From Dromiciops gliroides (lineage: Eukaryota > Chordata > Mammalia > Microbiotheria > Microbiotheriidae): a stretch of 64,000 nucleotides of DNA. The stretch's first letter is position 1. Every line of letters begins with the position of its first letter. The translations under genes and the position numbers were made by a program. The notes below the pieces were generated by a model that ran no database searches, was not told the DNA's origin, and was given only the letters and a program-made list of their open reading frames with translations. This document shows, piece by piece, positions 60,778-64,000 of the stretch. Where the stretch lies: positions 269,466,441-269,530,440 of the forward strand of contig NC_057862.1 in NCBI RefSeq assembly GCF_019393635.1, in the 5' to 3' direction.

Positions 60778-60990
60778 ACCTTCAAGGTTTTCTACATGAG
60801 GCTTTTCTAATCCACCCCATCTACTAAATGCTTTTCTATTTAAATCAATGTATCTATTTTGCCCATCCTTCTATATATGCATTACATTTGTTTTCTTGCT
60901 TGGCTAGATTGCAAATTCCTTCAAAGCAAAGAATATTTTCATTTTGGTCTTTGCCAAATGCCAGACAGGTGCTTAATAAATGTTTGTGTA

Positions 60991-63589
60991 TTGATTACTT
61001 GAAACATTTCTTTAAACTATTTCTATGAGAAATGAAAATTGGTATTTCATGACAGATTTTTAAAATTATACTTTACATATTGGCTGTACTGCTACTAAAG
61101 AAGTAGATGTTAAGTTTATTCAGCAAAAACTACCTATGTATGTATGTATGTATGTATGTATGTATGTATGTATGTATGTATGATGGGGTTTGCCCCCACC
61201 ATATACACTGCCCGAATATGGAGTGAAAAAATACAAAACTGTATCTAGGCTATTGAGACACATTTCAATGGCTTTTAATACTAACTTTAAGGGCTTTTTA
61301 AAAAAGATAAAAAACCTAGCAGAATAACTTCCCAGACTAAAAAAAATGAGTGTGTGGTTTGAGAGGCTGAATATTTCTGACTGGATATAGTGGTTATAAT
61401 CTCAACTTTTTTTGAATTTGAGGATAATTTCAAATCAAATTCATAAAGTTTTGGCAAATATGTTTAAATTTTGAGGTATTTAAAAAAAGCTAATGAATAC
61501 TACAACTTTGTATATGCCTGAGGTAGAATTTTACCTTAGACCTTCAGAAAATGTGACCCACTTTTAACTTTTGTTATAGAAAGTGAATAGAAATAAAAAC
61601 TAACTGAAACAAAGAATTCAAATCACAACTTGGGGATTTTTGTTCTCTCTTTTCCCCAACACTTTCCTCCTTCACTTTTTTTCAGGTATGCATTAAAAAG
61701 TAATTTTTTGCCCCACAGATCTGGGCAGTGGCTTATGAGTTACTGCAGAGTTATAGGATCTCTAACAGAGACAGATTTTATCGGGTTTTAAGGTAGCTCT
61801 TAAGTGGTGGTCCAATCAAGTCCATAGGTTGTTCAGGTATATTTCTACACAGAGGATGTAATGTGCTTTTCAAAAACAATAACAACAAATTTGTTGGTAA
61901 GTGAAAGCAATTTTTGGGTTAGCACACAGACACCTGGCTTTCATTATTTTTCTCCTCTTTATTACCATGCATATCAACTCAAGGGCTCCCCAGATCTCTA
62001 CAGAACCTCAAAGTGCAATTTCTAAAAGATGCCTAATGATTTTCATTTACTCTTTGTGGTCCCTCCAAAACAGAAGTACCAAAGAATGCCTAGTGATCCC
62101 AGAGAAATTCCCAGCTGTGCTCTTTGTTTATCAATCCTCTCCTCCCCACAAAAGTCATATAAACTTTGTTTTCTGAGGGATCTTTGACTTGAGAGAAGTT
62201 AGACCACCTCACTAAAAATAGAGATAATTGGCTCTGCAGGAAGGATAAAAGCAGAAAGAGATTTCTTTAGATACTTAAGAGAATTATTAGTTCTGGTAAA
62301 ACTCACTAGATTCTGGTGAACAAAACAACACAAAAATTTTAAAGCAGCTGAGTTATTGCTTCCAGAGACTTTCGTATGATAGGTTCCAAGTGAAGAAAAG
62401 CCAGTTCTTTATAGAATGTGTTCTTTGTGTCATTTCTTAAAGACTTGAAATGATTCCAGAGGCAAAATTAAACACTTCACCTGATCAATTTACAACTAGG
62501 AAAAGTAGTTAGGTTGTCTGTTACATAAAAATAATGCTTTGGGTGATTTCCACTCAGGGAAATGAGAATTTCTAATGTCTCTTATTTTGTATCAGCTGGA
62601 GAATCAACTCCATGACTTCAAATCCTACAAATAAGTAGAAGAAATTAAGCAGAGTATGGATGTACACATGTGCACACACATACAAATCCACTGGAGATAC
62701 ACAGCTGACTAATCTTCTGACACAAAGGAAAATTATTCTTTCTAAACCATCACATCACTTTTGGGTCAATTGACCAATGAGATGGAAGACTAGACATTTT
62801 CTTTGGTCCCTACAATCTCTCAAACCTCTGAAAAATAAGAATTATACACAAAAAATGAAACAAGTTTAGCTCTCTTCATGGTTGTGACCACAAGAATCCA
62901 ATGTTATTTTGTAAACAAGGTAACAAACTAATGAATTAACAACAAAGAAAATTAAATCCTAATCTTAAATGCATGCACTCAATACTCAGTCCCCAACTAG
63001 CCATCACACTCTGGCAGAGCTACATAAACAGACCTATGGGCTTGCAATAGATCTCAAATCTGCCTTCACCCTCAGTTTCACCCTCATCTTCATAGAAAAG
63101 TATAAAGCCAGAATCTTGTTCTGTCTGGGATGACAGTGGCACTGTGCTACAAGAGTGCAGAGGTAATTGGGGCAGGGTAACAGTGCATGTGTACGACTCT
63201 GCTGGCCTAAAGAGGGCAATCCAGCTGAAGGTAGTTCTGTGTCCTCAGAAATCACTTGGGACAGAAACTATTGCTGGCAAAAAGTGAATTGCCCAGTGTG
63301 GGAGGAGGCTGGTACAGATTTGAGGCTCAGCCCCCAGGTAAACTACAATCAAAGAGGAAAGAGTCAGAAAGTGATTAACAGGATAATATAAGAAAAAAGA
63401 AGACAAATTATGAAAGATCTCAGGAAGAAGAAAACTCAAAGACCTTGAGCACAAGTTTGTTTAATTTAATGTAATTTAATTTAAGCTTATTATTTGTTAT
63501 TGAGTACAAGTTTATTTAAACCATTAGGGAAGATGTTAATAATAGAAGGGAATATGGCTTTCTAGATTATCTATTTGCAATCATCATAG
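60991..63589. other. largest repeat-poor stretch; one microsatellite
   Basis: (TATG)n at 61135-61183 is the only clear repeat. Open frames (61901-62176 plus, 63034-63255 minus, 63167-63391 plus) overlap on opposite strands and carry no domain. No promoter or RNA gene is recognised. Worth checking for conservation because it lacks young insertions. Confidence 0.4.
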
Positions 63590-64000
63590 TCTTCATAGAT
63601 GTCCTGAAATATTAAAAGACAATAATGTTAAAGGAAAATATAATCTCTGTACAGGGAAAACAAATTGATGGGATGAGTAGAAATCATATAAGAATCTTAG
63701 ATCTTCTAGGAGAATAGGACAAGTAAAAAAACCTGAACACTGCAATACAGAAAATGATACAAGCAAACTTCCCATAACTTCTGAACACAGAAAACAAAAT
63801 GGTAGTCAAAAGAATCCACACATCACCTCCAGAAAAATGAAAACCAAAACAAAACCTTATGCTACAAACTCCAAGGCAAATAGTGGTTAGTATAGTAATT
63901 TCAATGACAAAAGCAAACCCTGCAAGGGACCAGGAGAAAGACCTTCAAATATAAAGGAAGAGAAATTCAATTAACACAAGATTATTCTTCACTTACTAGA
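63590..64000 (+). mobile_element. old LINE-1 ORF1 fragment
   Basis: Plus-strand diverged ORF1: 'RIHTSPPEK' is encoded near 63808-63836 (usual form ER-HR-PPEK, after the RRM), followed by 'ARDQEKDLQI' near 63924-63953 (position of the AAREK segment). Cut by the window end. Confidence 0.6.

Larger units (their letters stand above)
59930..60990 (+). mobile_element. L2/CR1-clade LINE fossil with RT traces
   Basis: Plus-strand remnants of a CR1/L2-type RT: 'LLDLSSVFDTLHCPLL' is encoded near 60190-60237 (RT motif A, usual form LDLSAAFDTVDH) and 'SSVLGPFLFFLYTL' near 60350-60392 (usual QGSVLGPLLF). The 3' end at 60880-60990 has the L2-type tail ('TAGATTGCAAATTCCTTC', 'GGTGCTTAATAAATGTTTG'). Interrupted by SINEs at 60409-60568 and about 60601-60777. 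Confidence 0.7.

Noticed and set aside
59449..60780. Regularly spaced similar repeats resembling a CRISPR array
   Set aside because: These are independent SINE copies with their own duplications and LINE sequence between them.
61901..62176. 91-codon frame with hydrophobic N-terminus resembling a signal peptide
   Set aside because: No cleavage context, no homology recognised, and no transcription signals; length is within chance for this composition.

Overview
The window is mammalian, almost certainly marsupial, genomic DNA. The evidence is about twenty copies of a tRNA-derived CORE-SINE of the marsupial Mar1/WSINE1 type. Each has a 'GGGGCAGCTAGGTGGC' head, A/B-box-like promoter motifs, a CORE segment and a poly-A tail, and several have clean 9-14 bp target-site duplications. 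Alongside them are many LINE-1 3' ends of at least two ages, MIR and L2/CR1 fossils, RTE (BovB-like) fragments and endogenous retrovirus LTRs. I see no intact host protein-coding exon and no tRNA, rRNA or snRNA gene, so this reads as an intergenic or deep intronic region built from nested transposons. The species cannot be fixed from sequence alone.

Layout: 1-2290 holds stacked minus-strand L1 3' ends. 2290-6585 is mostly old DNA with a MIR (3695-3955), a young SINE (4023-4167) and a BovB-like RTE end (4483-4905). 6585-9720 is an L1 interrupted by an ERV remnant whose two LTRs point in opposite directions (7143-7849 minus, 8887-9424 plus). The centrepiece is 10270-21036: a full-length L1 bounded by perfect 16-bp target-site duplications, broken by two SINEs (one in ORF1, one in ORF2) and by a young 3.7-kb ERV (17099-20835) whose LTRs differ at only 3 of 372 positions. 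21285-22243 is another LTR. 22244-24930 is old sequence with microsatellites. 24930-28440 holds L1 pieces carrying SINEs, including an L1 5' UTR and ORF1 start.

From 28490 to 30480 there is a decayed Ty3/gypsy-type pol fossil (RT, RNase H and integrase traces), with a second possible integrase trace near 37311-37560. 36113-36732 is a minus-strand LTR followed by a primer-binding site complementary to tRNA-Ile. 38960-53770 is L1, MIR and SINE mosaic, including a 5'-inverted (twin-primed) L1 at 46375-47015. 54560-54950 is the best candidate for non-repeat conserved sequence. 58377-58965 (minus) is a dead processed copy of peroxiredoxin 1 containing a newly made hairpin that looks like a template-switch scar. 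59930-60990 is an L2/CR1-clade LINE fossil with two SINEs, and the end (63590-64000) is an old L1 ORF1 fragment.

Nothing here works as a gene system. The biology is the relative dating of insertions: SINEs and the ERV are younger than the 10270 L1, and that L1 is younger than the flanking old repeats. The most unusual observations are the tRNA-Arg-like sequence running well past the primer-binding site of the young ERV, the shared internal region between two ERVs with unrelated LTRs, the inverted-LTR ERV, and the gypsy pol fossil.
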